Assembly (NCBI RefSeq): GCF_014281965.1
Contig: NZ_JACFTB010000005.1
Span: 124,001 to 188,000, forward strand
From: Rhodococcus sp. BP22
Lineage (GTDB): Bacteria; Actinomycetota; Actinomycetes; Mycobacteriales; Mycobacteriaceae
Reading direction: 5' to 3'
Length of the DNA: 64,000 bases
This document shows, piece by piece, positions 41,023 through 50,427 of this stretch. Positions within the stretch are counted from its first letter, which is position 1. Each line of letters starts with the position of its first letter. Made by a program: the position numbers and the translations under genes. The notes under the pieces were generated by a model. The model ran no database searches. It saw only the letters and a list, made by a program, of their open reading frames with translations, and was not told the origin of the DNA.

Positions 41023-41636
41023 AGCAAATCTGACATTGTTTATAGCGATTTAACAGTCGCAAAAATGTCTGTCGAAGGCCAAAAGAACTCCCGTCATTCA
41101 ATCGTATGAATCCGTGGCGGACCCACCGTCACGTCGCCTAAAAACAGTCTAAGTGACTGCTTATTGAGCATTCGATAACATTGTTAATGTTTCGTATTAC
41201 GAGAATTTATGCATGGGGATCGCGGTCGAAACCTCGTTTTGGTGGTTTTCTGAGGGAGGCCGGCGGGTATGTGTGACCCGAAGTGATAGCAGGAGAATAC
41301 TTGCCACGCTTGATGTTTGCTGCTCAAGATGGATTTTTCGCGTGGGTGTAACAACGCGCTGCGCTCGTTCGATGTGTGGTGTGTGCGGGATTCTCGACTC
41401 GTTACGCTCGCGCTCTAAGCGTTGGGTATGGTAAACCAATTAGACCGCGTAATTAAAATGTGATTTGACTCACTTGGAGAGTTGAATTTCAGGCAACGTG
41501 CGAAAATTTGAATGCGCGAGTAGATCGGGTTGGAGAAAGTGCCTTCATGCCATTGTGGATATGAATCATCGGGGTTCGCAGGCAATCGTTGACAGTCGCC
41601 CCCAAGGCTGTCGAAGCACCGTTAGGAGGGGAGTCG
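41023..41636. other. Long leader/promoter region of EPS locus
   Basis: No gene supported. AT-rich stretch (41040-41480) includes TCATTCA-ATCGTA-TGAAT-like element at 41094-41113, matching the palindrome at 31405-31424. A long untranslated leader for the EPS operon is likely. Confidence 0.5.
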
Positions 41637-43136
41637 GTGGCAACGCTGGGATCAGTGCGGCAGACTTCGCACACAGTATCGCCGGGCAAACAGGCGTGGC
41701 GGGTACGCCGATTGACTTCTCGCCGGGTGTGGGAACACCAGTACATAGACAGGCTCCGAGTTACCGACGTCCTTGTTGTCGTCGCTGCCGTTGCGCTGGC
41801 GCAGTTGATCCGGTTCGGCGAACTGCAGACCACAGCGATGCTGAGTTACACAGGAGTCTCTGTTGGCCTAGCAGGGCTCTGGATTTCGTTCCTTGCTATC
41901 TTCCGCACCCGTTCGACCCGGGTGATCGGGAACGGTGCAGAGGAGTACCGACGGATCGTCTCGGCTACCTTCCGGCTCTTTGGTGTCATTGCGATTCTTT
42001 CGCTCCTATTCAAGATTGACATCGCTCGCCTCTACCTAGCTATCGCGTTCCCGGTCGGACTCTTGGGCCTTCTGGTTAGTCGCTGGGTGTGGCGGAAGGG
42101 TGTCGCAGCCAAGCGCAGCAAGGGAAAGTACCAGACCGCCGTGCTGATCGTCGGTAGCCGAACAGCAGCGGTATCGATGGCGAAGCAGTTCGAACGATCA
42201 CCTGCGGCCGGGTACAGCGTGGTCGGCATCTGTCTGCCGGGCTTTGAAGCCAAGCGTGATGCCGCGATCATCGAAGGCTACGAGATTCCGGTGCTGGGCG
42301 ACGAACACAGCGTAATCGAAGCCATTGAGGCCTCGGGAGCCGACACGGTTGCTGTCACTGCTACCGAACACCTCGGCACCAAGGGAATCCGCAAAATGGT
42401 GTGGGATCTGGAGAAGAAGAACGTAGACCTCGTGGTCGCTCCCGGTGTCGTCGACGTGGCGGGCCCGCGCCTGGTCATGCGCCCGGTCGCGGGATTCCCG
42501 CTCATTCATGTAGAGAAGCCTCAGTACAACGGCGCGACGCGCTTCAGCAAGACGGCTTTCGACTTCGTCTTCTCCATTGTGGTGCTCACGTTGATTTCGC
42601 CGATTCTGCTAGCGACAGCCGTTGCTGTAAAGGCGACAAGTCGAGGACCGGTGTTCTACAAGTCCGAGCGCATGGGCATCGACGGTAAGCCGTTCCCAAT
42701 GATCAAGTTCCGCAGCATGATCCAGAACGCCGACAAGCAGGTGGATACTCTGCTCGCCCAGAACGAGAGTTCTGGCGGCGTGCTGTTCAAGATGCGCGAA
42801 GATCCGCGGGTTACCAAGGTTGGCAGGTTCATGAGGAAGTTCAGCATCGACGAACTGCCACAGTTCTTGAACGTCCTTCGTCGCGAAATGAGCGTTGTCG
42901 GACCTCGGCCGCCCCTCCGTCGCGAAGTGGAAACGTATGACGGTGAAGTTCGACGCCGACTACTGGTCAAGCCTGGTATTACCGGGCTTTGGCAAGTGAG
43001 TGGCCGATCAGACTTGTCATGGGAAGAGACTGTGCGACTTGACTTATCGTACGTCGAGAATTGGTCCATGGTGGGCGACTTGTTGATTATCGCCAAAACC
43101 GTTAAAGCTGTGGTTGGAAGTGATGGTGCCTATTGA
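41637..43136 (+). CDS. Polyprenyl-phosphate sugar-1-phosphate transferase (WbaP/CpsE type)
   Basis: 499 residues. Four N-terminal helices, a CoA-binding-like central domain (VLIVGSRTAAVSMAKQFERS), another helix near 300 (FDFVFSIVVLTLISPILLA), then the bacterial sugar-transferase domain: KSERMGIDGKPFPMIKFRSM, RKFSIDELPQFLNVL, SVVGPRPPLRRE, KPGITGLWQVSGRS. It loads the first sugar phosphate onto undecaprenyl phosphate to prime repeat-unit synthesis. GTG 41637 chosen because AGGAGGGG lies 5-6 bases upstream; the frame is open to a TTG 48 bases earlier. Confidence 0.92.
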   Translation: MATLGSVRQTSHTVSPGKQAWRVRRLTSRRVWEHQYIDRLRVTDVLVVVAAVALAQLIRFGELQTTAMLSYTGVSVGLAGLWISFLAIFRTRSTRVIGNGAEEYRRIVSATFRLFGVIAILSLLFKIDIARLYLAIAFPVGLLGLLVSRWVWRKGVAAKRSKGKYQTAVLIVGSRTAAVSMAKQFERSPAAGYSVVGICLPGFEAKRDAAIIEGYEIPVLGDEHSVIEAIEASGADTVAVTATEHLGTKGIRKMVWDLEKKNVDLVVAPGVVDVAGPRLVMRPVAGFPLIHVEKPQYNGATRFSKTAFDFVFSIVVLTLISPILLATAVAVKATSRGPVFYKSERMGIDGKPFPMIKFRSMIQNADKQVDTLLAQNESSGGVLFKMREDPRVTKVGRFMRKFSIDELPQFLNVLRREMSVVGPRPPLRREVETYDGEVRRRLLVKPGITGLWQVSGRSDLSWEETVRLDLSYVENWSMVGDLLIIAKTVKAVVGSDGAY

Positions 43137-43237
43137 ACTGGCAAACAACTATGGCATTCTAATGAATATTCGCAACGATATGCGTCCGAATTTAATTGCA
43201 AGATCCGCGGCTGAATTTGGGCGAAAAGGTGTAACTG

Positions 43238-44206
43238 GTGATTAGGTCAAATGAAACACTCGGTACGATCATGGGAACTGGGAAAAAGGGCCTTTGGGTT
43301 GCATCGACGGGCGGCCACTTAGAGCAGCTAGTAAGAATATCGAATTTATCTTCCTACCGAGGTGATTCGGTCTGGGTTACTTTCGATAACCAGCAATCAC
43401 GAAGCCTCCTCGGAAACAAGCGGAGAGTATATGTCGACTACGTACGACCACGTGATCTCTATAAAGCAATGAAGGCAGCCTGGCAGGTACTTCCTACTCT
43501 TAGGTCGGAATCATTCGACTTTTGCATCAGCACGGGAGCAGCAGTAGCCACATTCATTCTTCCCTTATCGCGTATCTGCGGCGCACGGGCCATCTACATT
43601 GAGAGCGTAAGTCGTACAGCAGGGCCATCGTTGACAGGTCGAATTATGGCGACGGTGCCGGGAGTTGAGACCTATACCCAGCATTCAAGCTGGAACCTAA
43701 AGAAATGGACTTACATCGGTTCCTTACTCGACAAGTGGACCGTATCTAATTCAACGCCGATTGAACGGCCTCTAAAGGTATTTGTTACGCTCGGTACCAT
43801 CAAGCCTTATGTCTTTGAACGCGCTGTGGACGCTGTGCTTGAAATCTTGAGGCCAAGCGATAGCGTGGTTTGGCAACTTGGTACATCGTGGCGGGACGGT
43901 CTCCCTGGGGAGAGTTTTAGAGAGTTAACTTCGGAAGAGGTCGATTTCAATATTAGACATGCTGATGTCGTCATCACCCACGCGGGTGTTGGATCGATAA
44001 TAAATATACTGGACGCAGGTTCATCTCCGGTTCTAGCCATACGAAAAAAGAGATACAACGAACATATCGACGATCACCAACAGCAAATTGCAGACACGAT
44101 GGTAAAACGAGGTCTAGCACAAGCCCTCGATCTTGAGAGACCTGACCGAAGTACACTTCTAACGGCTGCCTACAGAACTGTGGAGACTAGGTCAAACGAT
44201 GAATAA
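43238..44206 (+). CDS. Alg14/Alg13-like fused glycosyltransferase (PssD-PssE type)
   Basis: 322 residues fusing two halves normally separate in capsule loci: Alg14/PssD-like N-terminus (KGLWVASTGGHLEQL, FCISTGAAVATFILPLSRI) and Alg13/PssE/GT28 C-terminus (FVTLGTIKPYVFERAV, VVITHAGVGSIINILDAG, HIDDHQQQIADTMVKRG). Adds the second sugar to the lipid-linked intermediate, typically glucuronate or galactose. Codon use turns AT-rich from here on. Overlaps the next gene by 8 bases. Confidence 0.85.
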   Translation: MIRSNETLGTIMGTGKKGLWVASTGGHLEQLVRISNLSSYRGDSVWVTFDNQQSRSLLGNKRRVYVDYVRPRDLYKAMKAAWQVLPTLRSESFDFCISTGAAVATFILPLSRICGARAIYIESVSRTAGPSLTGRIMATVPGVETYTQHSSWNLKKWTYIGSLLDKWTVSNSTPIERPLKVFVTLGTIKPYVFERAVDAVLEILRPSDSVVWQLGTSWRDGLPGESFRELTSEEVDFNIRHADVVITHAGVGSIINILDAGSSPVLAIRKKRYNEHIDDHQQQIADTMVKRGLAQALDLERPDRSTLLTAAYRTVETRSNDE

Positions 44207-45185
44207 TACGACTTCGAACGGCGTATTCATAAGCTGGATTGGATTCCATGGGCGCAGCCAGAGCCTCGCCGATGTGCTTGGATATAAAGCGGTCTATATT
44301 GAATCATCCTTGCGGAACCCCATACTTCGATACGTGGACTCGGCCGTCCAGACAGTGCGTGAGTTACGAGCAAGCCGACCAAAAGTAATTGTCATTATGC
44401 TACCGCCCATCCCGTTGATGTTCATTGTTCGAATGTATGCCAGTGCTAGGCGATCAGTCGTCGTTGCTGATCTGCATAGCGGAGTCTTTCTGGATCCTAA
44501 ATGGCGGTGGGCGTTACCGATAACGTTGAGATTGTTCCGGACCTGTGATCTAGCAATAGTGACGAACGCGAAGTTGCAAAAAACATGCCTTGCTAATGGA
44601 GTGGAGGCGCAGGTCTTGCACGACCCGCTCCCCGTGGATTCTGGTGACGATCAAAGCGTTACAATGCAGCGAAAAACTAATCAAGTGCTAGTGCCGCTTA
44701 GCTACGCAAACGATGAACCACTACAAAAAATTCTTGAGGCTGCTTCTTTATCTCCTGAGCTTCAGTGGTACCTGACTGGTAAAGCACCGCAGACCGTTAA
44801 AGGACACGCGCCCCGTAACGTAATCTTTACTGGATACTTAGACGCTGCCGAATATGACGAATTGGTACGAACTTCCACTGTGTTAATAGCATTGACGAAC
44901 CGGCCGCATACGATGCAGCGGGCCGCATATGAGGCTCTAGCAGCGGCGACCCCTTTGGTCACCAGCAACTATGAAGAACTTCGTAGTTACTTCGGAACTT
45001 CTGCTTACTACACTTCGAACGAAAGCTCGTCCATTGTAAATGCGATTGCACAAGCGCTTGCCGACCCCGCTTCGTGTGCGGAACGGCTCAGCGTGAAGTT
45101 TGATGAAAAGGTTGCGGATGAGGCGCAGGCAATCTTGCTTCTGAAAGAATCTTTGGCACATAGGATCGCGGACAGAAATGTCTAA
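44199..45185 (+). CDS. Glycosyltransferase (GT-B, family 4-like)
   Basis: 328 residues. C-terminal half has a GT-B donor-binding layout: VLVPLSYANDEPLQKILEA, WYLTGKAPQTV, NVIFTGYLDAAEYDELV and MQRAAYEALAAATPLVTS (the E-x7-E-like region). The N-terminal half is poorly conserved. Cytoplasmic; elongates the repeat unit. Overlaps both neighbours, confirming operon membership. AT-rich codon use. Confidence 0.8.
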   Translation: MNNTTSNGVFISWIGFHGRSQSLADVLGYKAVYIESSLRNPILRYVDSAVQTVRELRASRPKVIVIMLPPIPLMFIVRMYASARRSVVVADLHSGVFLDPKWRWALPITLRLFRTCDLAIVTNAKLQKTCLANGVEAQVLHDPLPVDSGDDQSVTMQRKTNQVLVPLSYANDEPLQKILEAASLSPELQWYLTGKAPQTVKGHAPRNVIFTGYLDAAEYDELVRTSTVLIALTNRPHTMQRAAYEALAAATPLVTSNYEELRSYFGTSAYYTSNESSSIVNAIAQALADPASCAERLSVKFDEKVADEAQAILLLKESLAHRIADRNV

Positions 45186-46578
45186 CACGTCAAAGCTACG
45201 ACACTCCTCGGAGCTGCGTCCGGATCTCGGGCTAAAAACTGATGGGGTTGGACGAGGGCGATTTATTTGGATCGCTGTGGCTTCTGCATCGCTTCCATCA
45301 TTGTTCGAGACGGAATGGAAGGTTGAACTTCCAGTCGGATCAGTTTATCTTGCCGACATTTTTTTGGTAATAGCAGTGGCACTAGCCTTTCGTTACCTTC
45401 GCAACACCCCGGGCAGCGCAGTGCTATTTTACTGCGCGATAATTTCCATTGCTATCGGCGTGGTTGCTGGAGCTAGCCCGTCCTGGATTGTGCGTGACGG
45501 ACGGCCATTCTTCTACTTGCTGGCAGGCTTGGTCATCGGCGCATATTCAATACAGAATACTCGGGCGCTTATATTTGGTATCCGATTGATGATCGGTCTG
45601 ATAGCGGTTACTGCTCTCCTCGCTATAGCTAGCCAGCTAGGACAACTGTCAATAGTTGGTACAGAGCGGGGCGCAGAGAATGCAATTTACTATAATGGAC
45701 AAGCTCGATATTTGACAGCTAAACGCATACAGACCGAGCCAGTTCCAGTGGCCTTACTTCTACTATGCCTCGCATGTTCAGCATGGGTACTCAGAGTCAA
45801 CCTTTCTCGGCTTATTGGTAGAAACTGGATGTGGTTGGGAGTTGCGTCCACATTGGTGCTCACCACGATGGCGTATTCACGCAACTCGCTACTTGGCCTG
45901 GCTACGGCTTTGCTCTCCGCGCTTCTGCTCCCGGCTTCTTTGGCTAGACTGGACCGCTTAGGTCGAATGTTAGCTTTGGTCGTCGGGGTCAGCATCTTTA
46001 TTGGAATACCAATTTGGATTGGCTATCAATTCGGCTATTTCGGAAATGTAATTGACTCGTTCTCCTCACGAGTGATTGCTGGTATTGCCCCGGATGCGAT
46101 TGGTAGCGACCCGTCAGTTGGATGGAGGTTTACCGAAACAGAAGCAGCCGTTCGATTTTTGATTCAAAACCCGCTCGCTGGGAGTGGGTTGGGCGCGTTC
46201 TATCGTGATCGAATTGCGAGCGAACCGTTTCGAGGAGACGAAGGCCGGCTCTATCTGCACAATTTCTATGTATTGTTGTTTGTCAAATTTGGTTTTGTAA
46301 TGGGCGTTATGATTCTTTCAGCTATTATTGGATCCGTGATCCGTATGATCCGAGCTGGTAAGTTGGCGGCTGGTCGCGCAGACTATTGGACAGTGTCGGC
46401 CTGCGGTTTTATCTCGATGTTAATGGTCAGTACAGTCGCTCCGGTTGTGTACTCGAGAAGTTTCGCAGTAGTGGGCGGTGTTATGGTCGCTTTAGGTTTG
46501 CTGAGCTTAGCTAACAGTGGTTCGGAAACGAAAGCAAATAAGGGGCGGCTGGACCAACCTGAGTCGGAAAAGCATTGA
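45178..46578 (+). CDS. O-antigen ligase/Wzy-like polymerase
   Basis: 466 residues, about eleven helices. A large extracytoplasmic loop around 300-360 carries the Wzy_C-like block RFTETEAAVRFLIQNPLAGSG followed by LYLHNFYVLLFVKFG, the usual H-containing motif. It would polymerise lipid-linked repeat units at the outer membrane face. AT-rich. Overlaps the preceding gene by 8 bases. Confidence 0.85.
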   Translation: MSNTSKLRHSSELRPDLGLKTDGVGRGRFIWIAVASASLPSLFETEWKVELPVGSVYLADIFLVIAVALAFRYLRNTPGSAVLFYCAIISIAIGVVAGASPSWIVRDGRPFFYLLAGLVIGAYSIQNTRALIFGIRLMIGLIAVTALLAIASQLGQLSIVGTERGAENAIYYNGQARYLTAKRIQTEPVPVALLLLCLACSAWVLRVNLSRLIGRNWMWLGVASTLVLTTMAYSRNSLLGLATALLSALLLPASLARLDRLGRMLALVVGVSIFIGIPIWIGYQFGYFGNVIDSFSSRVIAGIAPDAIGSDPSVGWRFTETEAAVRFLIQNPLAGSGLGAFYRDRIASEPFRGDEGRLYLHNFYVLLFVKFGFVMGVMILSAIIGSVIRMIRAGKLAAGRADYWTVSACGFISMLMVSTVAPVVYSRSFAVVGGVMVALGLLSLANSGSETKANKGRLDQPESEKH

Positions 46579-46580
46579 AC

Positions 46581-46937
46581 ATGGAACCCAGGAAAAAAGT
46601 GAAGCTAAATACAATAGTCGAACAATGGGACGGGACTTCCTCGGTATCGGTTCTGGCGTCGCGCTGCAAAATTCTTGTCAGCTATGGATACAACCTGCTG
46701 GCACAAGAGATCGCGGTTGAAACCGATTTGCCTTTCATGCGTACGAGCCATGCCTCCTTGGACGTGACCGACTGGATGTCGTGTAGTCGATCTGGTGACG
46801 GAGACCTAATCTTTCGAGTGCGCGAAACGGCTTTCCCATCACTCGAAAGCGCTTTTGTGATTCCGTCAATAACGGCAGGTGCGGTGACAGCTAACTTCAT
46901 TAACTGTTCAGAAGTAGATCGTCGTGACCATGTTTAG
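46581..46937 (+). CDS. Hypothetical protein between Wzy and Wzx genes
   Basis: 118 residues, no helix or signal peptide, no recognised motif. Starts 2 bases after the Wzy stop (a TTG at 46575 overlaps it) and its end overlaps the Wzx start by 14 bases, so it fits the operon physically. It could also be a remnant of a longer glycosyltransferase. Low recognition. Confidence 0.5.
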   Translation: MEPRKKVKLNTIVEQWDGTSSVSVLASRCKILVSYGYNLLAQEIAVETDLPFMRTSHASLDVTDWMSCSRSGDGDLIFRVRETAFPSLESAFVIPSITAGAVTANFINCSEVDRRDHV

Positions 46938-48240
46938 GTTGGTCGGATCGACTGCCAAACGTACGTCCGGTGCAGTGAACTCGGTTGTGTCGACGCCCGC
47001 TGGTCTCCTAGTTTCGCGAATAGTTGCCTCCGCAGCCGCAATAGTTACCTCTCCGATGATCGCCCGGTCCACTGGTGCGGACGGGAGAGGCCTCATTGCT
47101 GCAGCAATGACAGTTTTGATGATCGTTCCGATCGCGCTTGCTCTCGGCCTGCCTTGGGCGGTCCGTCGACGATGCGCACTGAGTCTGGATGGGCGTGACC
47201 TGGTTGTTCGGTCAGCTCAAGTTCTAAGTCTTGCAATGCTCGTACCCGCGGTAGTAATTGGCCTAGTGTTAAATGCAACTCTTCTGTCTGCGCTACCCAA
47301 CGCTGCGAAGGTTTGGTTGTTGGTTGGACTAGCTTTGACACCGTTGATAATAAGCAGGAACTGTCTGTATAGCCTCCTTGTAGTGCAAAATCGTTTCCGT
47401 GCGCTGTTCTTAGCTACGGTAAGCCAACCACTAACAAATGTAATATTAATTCTCATCCTGTTTGTGTCTGGATCTCTAAACATCGCAAGCGCCATCGCTA
47501 CGACGACAACGTCGATTCTCGTCTCCTACATACTGACTTCATCTATTGATGATAGTAAGAAATTTGGAAAGCTGGTCTCTCTACGTAGTTTGCTTCGAGA
47601 ATCACTTGCCTCAGCTGGTGCTCAGATCTCTGAGATAGCGTCTTACCGACTGAATCAATTGGTGCTTCTACCGTTCATTGGAAGTGCGGCTCTAGGAAAC
47701 TATGCGGTTGCAGTTAATATTGCGCTTGCTCCCGCGCCTGTAGGTCAGGCAATCGGCACTGCTACATTCCGAGAGTCAGCGAATCTCGATACGATTGGCA
47801 AGAAAGAGATCGCGGCGCGCACACTTAATGCTTCAGTGTCGATCGGTTTTTGTGCAATGCTTGGGATCCTTGCGGTTACACCTTGGGCAGTTCCGTTCTT
47901 CTTCGGATCTGAATTTCGCGCCGCCGTTATGGCTGCACAAATCTTGGGCATAGGTTTGATCTTTGTTGTCGCAAATTACACTCTGACGTCGAACATGATT
48001 GCGCAGGGGCTTAATCTTCGTGCCAGTTTTGCGCAATATATCGGTTTTGTCGTTGGTTTGTTGGCAGTCATTGGATTCGGTGTTGCGTTTGGCTTGACCG
48101 GAGCGGCTGTCGGGTCCGTGGTTGGATTTGCCACAACGTCGCTGGCTTCCTCGGTTCTGTTGAAAGTCAATATATCTGCCTGGATGCCTAGGTGGTCCGG
48201 TTTAGTAAATTCAATTAGAATACTCAGAGGTAAGGCATGA
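46924..48240 (+). CDS. Wzx-like polysaccharide flippase
   Basis: 438 residues, about twelve to fourteen helices, MATE/MOP superfamily pattern: VVSTPAGLLVSRIVASAAAI at the start, GADGRGLIAAAMTVLM, and mid-protein GSAALGNYAVAVNIALAP. It moves undecaprenyl-linked repeat units across the membrane for Wzy. GTG start at 46924 (overlapping the hypothetical gene). Confidence 0.88.
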   Translation: MTMFRLVGSTAKRTSGAVNSVVSTPAGLLVSRIVASAAAIVTSPMIARSTGADGRGLIAAAMTVLMIVPIALALGLPWAVRRRCALSLDGRDLVVRSAQVLSLAMLVPAVVIGLVLNATLLSALPNAAKVWLLVGLALTPLIISRNCLYSLLVVQNRFRALFLATVSQPLTNVILILILFVSGSLNIASAIATTTTSILVSYILTSSIDDSKKFGKLVSLRSLLRESLASAGAQISEIASYRLNQLVLLPFIGSAALGNYAVAVNIALAPAPVGQAIGTATFRESANLDTIGKKEIAARTLNASVSIGFCAMLGILAVTPWAVPFFFGSEFRAAVMAAQILGIGLIFVVANYTLTSNMIAQGLNLRASFAQYIGFVVGLLAVIGFGVAFGLTGAAVGSVVGFATTSLASSVLLKVNISAWMPRWSGLVNSIRILRGKA

Positions 48241-48309
48241 TCTGCTTGAAGAAATACGGAGATACATTTAAGGCTTATTCGTGCTGCAATCTTTCGAAAG
48301 GATAGGTCT

Positions 48310-49491
48310 ATGCCGAATTTAACACTTGGTGCTTACGACAGGTTCAACTATGGTGACTTATTGTTTCCCATCATGCTTGATGCTTCATACGCACGAATTA
48401 AAAATCGTGAGAGCGCTTCCAGGCTAATTCATTGCACAATCGGCAAGGGGGACATGCAACGTGAGGGTGGGGTGGAAACGGTAGGCGCGCAGGCCGCTTT
48501 CCAATCAGGCGGTCAGAAACTGATCGTCGGGGGTGGTGAAGTTTTGGGCGCTGGTTGGTTCAGCATGTGGTCTAGTCTGCAACCAGATTGGATGGACTCG
48601 GCAGTGCGCTTTACCAGGAAGGGCGTTCCCCGCCGTTCGAGGGAGTGGTTTGGCCGTCACATGCTGAGGGGATACTGGGAATATCCGTTTGTGCCTGATG
48701 TCCGTACAATCAAAACCGTCGGTTTTAACGCTATTGGTGCTACACACTCAGATATCCTGCCAATTGCTGAACAGCGGAAGCTATGGGAAATAGTCGCGAA
48801 GGCAGCAGTGGCGACAGTACGCGACAATACTTCCGCGTCAATTGCCGCACGGTTTGGGCTTGATCTTCCTGTTGTACCGGATTCGGCCGCTGCGATATTG
48901 GATCTGCCGCGCTTCAAGAGGCAGCGGGAAGTCGCACCAGTCGGCGGTGGGTCCGACTCGGGGCCTGTAGTTCTCCAGATGTCGCGAAGTTGGGCTTCTT
49001 CTTGCTCGCAGGAAACTATCGACGCGCTCTCGCAGATCGGGACGCAAGTGGGCGGATTAGTCCTTCTCCCAGTGGGCTTAGCGAGTGCGCATTCGGATCA
49101 AAGCGGACTCGAAATGGTTTCACGAAGGCTGAAATGTGCGAGTACTCTTGTTATCCCGAAGACTTTGGATGAGATTGTTACTTGTATAACGAGTGCTTCT
49201 GTGGTGATCGCTTCAAGTCTGCATGTGAGTATCACTGCGATGGCCGCCGGCGTCAGGGTCATCCCGCTGGTCGGCGTCAAAAAGCTCGCTGCATACGTGG
49301 ATACCTGGGGTTTTGAGAACGAGACCCCTGTTAGTGGAGCAGCGATCTTGGATATGTTCGGATCAGATGATTCAGAGGCGTGTCGAAGGGCGCGTGTCGA
49401 CCGTGCTTCGTCGATGTCGGTTGCCGCCCAGAGAGCTACCAGAATGGTGATCGAAAAGACTTATGAACTTCTACCAGATGCAACCGTCTGA
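48310..49491 (+). CDS. Polysaccharide pyruvyl transferase
   Basis: 393 residues. Family motif YDRFNYGDLLFPIML at the start, LIVGGGEVLGAGW, and C-terminal VVIASSLHVSITAMAAGVRVIP. Adds ketal-linked pyruvate from phosphoenolpyruvate to a sugar, giving the polymer negative charge. GAAAGGATAG ribosome region precedes ATG 48310. AT-rich codon use. Confidence 0.9.
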   Translation: MPNLTLGAYDRFNYGDLLFPIMLDASYARIKNRESASRLIHCTIGKGDMQREGGVETVGAQAAFQSGGQKLIVGGGEVLGAGWFSMWSSLQPDWMDSAVRFTRKGVPRRSREWFGRHMLRGYWEYPFVPDVRTIKTVGFNAIGATHSDILPIAEQRKLWEIVAKAAVATVRDNTSASIAARFGLDLPVVPDSAAAILDLPRFKRQREVAPVGGGSDSGPVVLQMSRSWASSCSQETIDALSQIGTQVGGLVLLPVGLASAHSDQSGLEMVSRRLKCASTLVIPKTLDEIVTCITSASVVIASSLHVSITAMAAGVRVIPLVGVKKLAAYVDTWGFENETPVSGAAILDMFGSDDSEACRRARVDRASSMSVAAQRATRMVIEKTYELLPDATV

Positions 49492-50371
49492 TATGGGCCC
49501 AAACGTTGATAGTCGGGTTCATTTAATTATTGTCAACTATTTTTCAAGTGAGATGGTTGAGCAACTTCTGTCGGCGATTGATCCAGCATACTTTGGGTCA
49601 ATTTGTGTTGTGGATAATTCTGTTAATGCAACCGAGGCGTTCAATCTGAAGTCTTGCTGTAACGGCAAACCGGTTAGTATCGTGACAGCACCGGACAATA
49701 TAGGATTTGGCGCTGCCGTTAATCTTGGTGCTAATAGCCTCGTAATGGATTCTTCGGACGTCTTGTGGATCTTGAATCCAGATACTTTACCGGCGGTGGA
49801 TTGTGCGGAAAACCTCCTTCGGACGATGGTGGCTGAGCAGGCTTCGTTTGCTTCACCCGTCATCACTACCGGTGTGGGGGGGGCGGAAATTTGGTTCTCA
49901 GGTGGAGTGATCGATTCAAAAAAGGGTCGTACCGAGCATTCCCATTCTCCAGTAGAAGATGTCGTTTGCTGCAATTTCCTCACCGGTGCGGCCTTGATGG
50001 TTTGCGTCTCAGCTTGGCGGCAATTGAATGGTTTTCGCGAAGACCTATTCATGTATTGGGAGGATGCCGATCTGTCAATTAGAGCTGCAAAGGCAGGTTT
50101 CAAATTGATCGTTGATCCCGGATCCACAGTGTGGCATGCGGTGGGTGCAACATCCAGTCAAGAGGGTCGCAGTAGTCTATTCTACTACTATATGCAACGG
50201 AATCGACTGATTGTACTTCGTGAAGAATTCGGGCTGATCTACTGCCTGCACCCGTACAGAATGCGCGAGTCTCTAATCATGAGTCTCCGTGTCGTACGTG
50301 AACCGAATGGCGGATTCGCAAAATTCGGAGCATCGATTCGAGGGTTTGCAGCTGGCCTTTTTGCGGCCTAG
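49463..50371 (+). CDS. Family 2 glycosyltransferase (rhamnosyltransferase-like)
   Basis: 302 residues. GT-A features: VHLIIVNYFSSEMVEQLL, VVDNSVNATEAF, DNIGFGAAVNLGA, ILNPDTLP (DxD-type), FLTGAALMVCVSAWRQLNGF, WEDADLSIRAAKAGF. Resembles WbbL-type rhamnosyltransferases. Overlaps the pyruvyltransferase by 29 bases; an in-frame ATG at 49493 after that stop is an alternative start. Confidence 0.87.
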   Translation: MNFYQMQPSDMGPNVDSRVHLIIVNYFSSEMVEQLLSAIDPAYFGSICVVDNSVNATEAFNLKSCCNGKPVSIVTAPDNIGFGAAVNLGANSLVMDSSDVLWILNPDTLPAVDCAENLLRTMVAEQASFASPVITTGVGGAEIWFSGGVIDSKKGRTEHSHSPVEDVVCCNFLTGAALMVCVSAWRQLNGFREDLFMYWEDADLSIRAAKAGFKLIVDPGSTVWHAVGATSSQEGRSSLFYYYMQRNRLIVLREEFGLIYCLHPYRMRESLIMSLRVVREPNGGFAKFGASIRGFAAGLFAA

Positions 50372-50427
50372 CGTGAATCATTTAGTCCGCATGTCTAAGA
50401 GTCTGTGGTTCGTAAAGGAGAGGTCGG

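Noticed and set aside
41197-41439. 80-codon minus-strand and 73-codon plus-strand frames in the EPS leader
   Set aside because: Low coding bias, no ribosome site, mutually antisense in an AT-rich leader.
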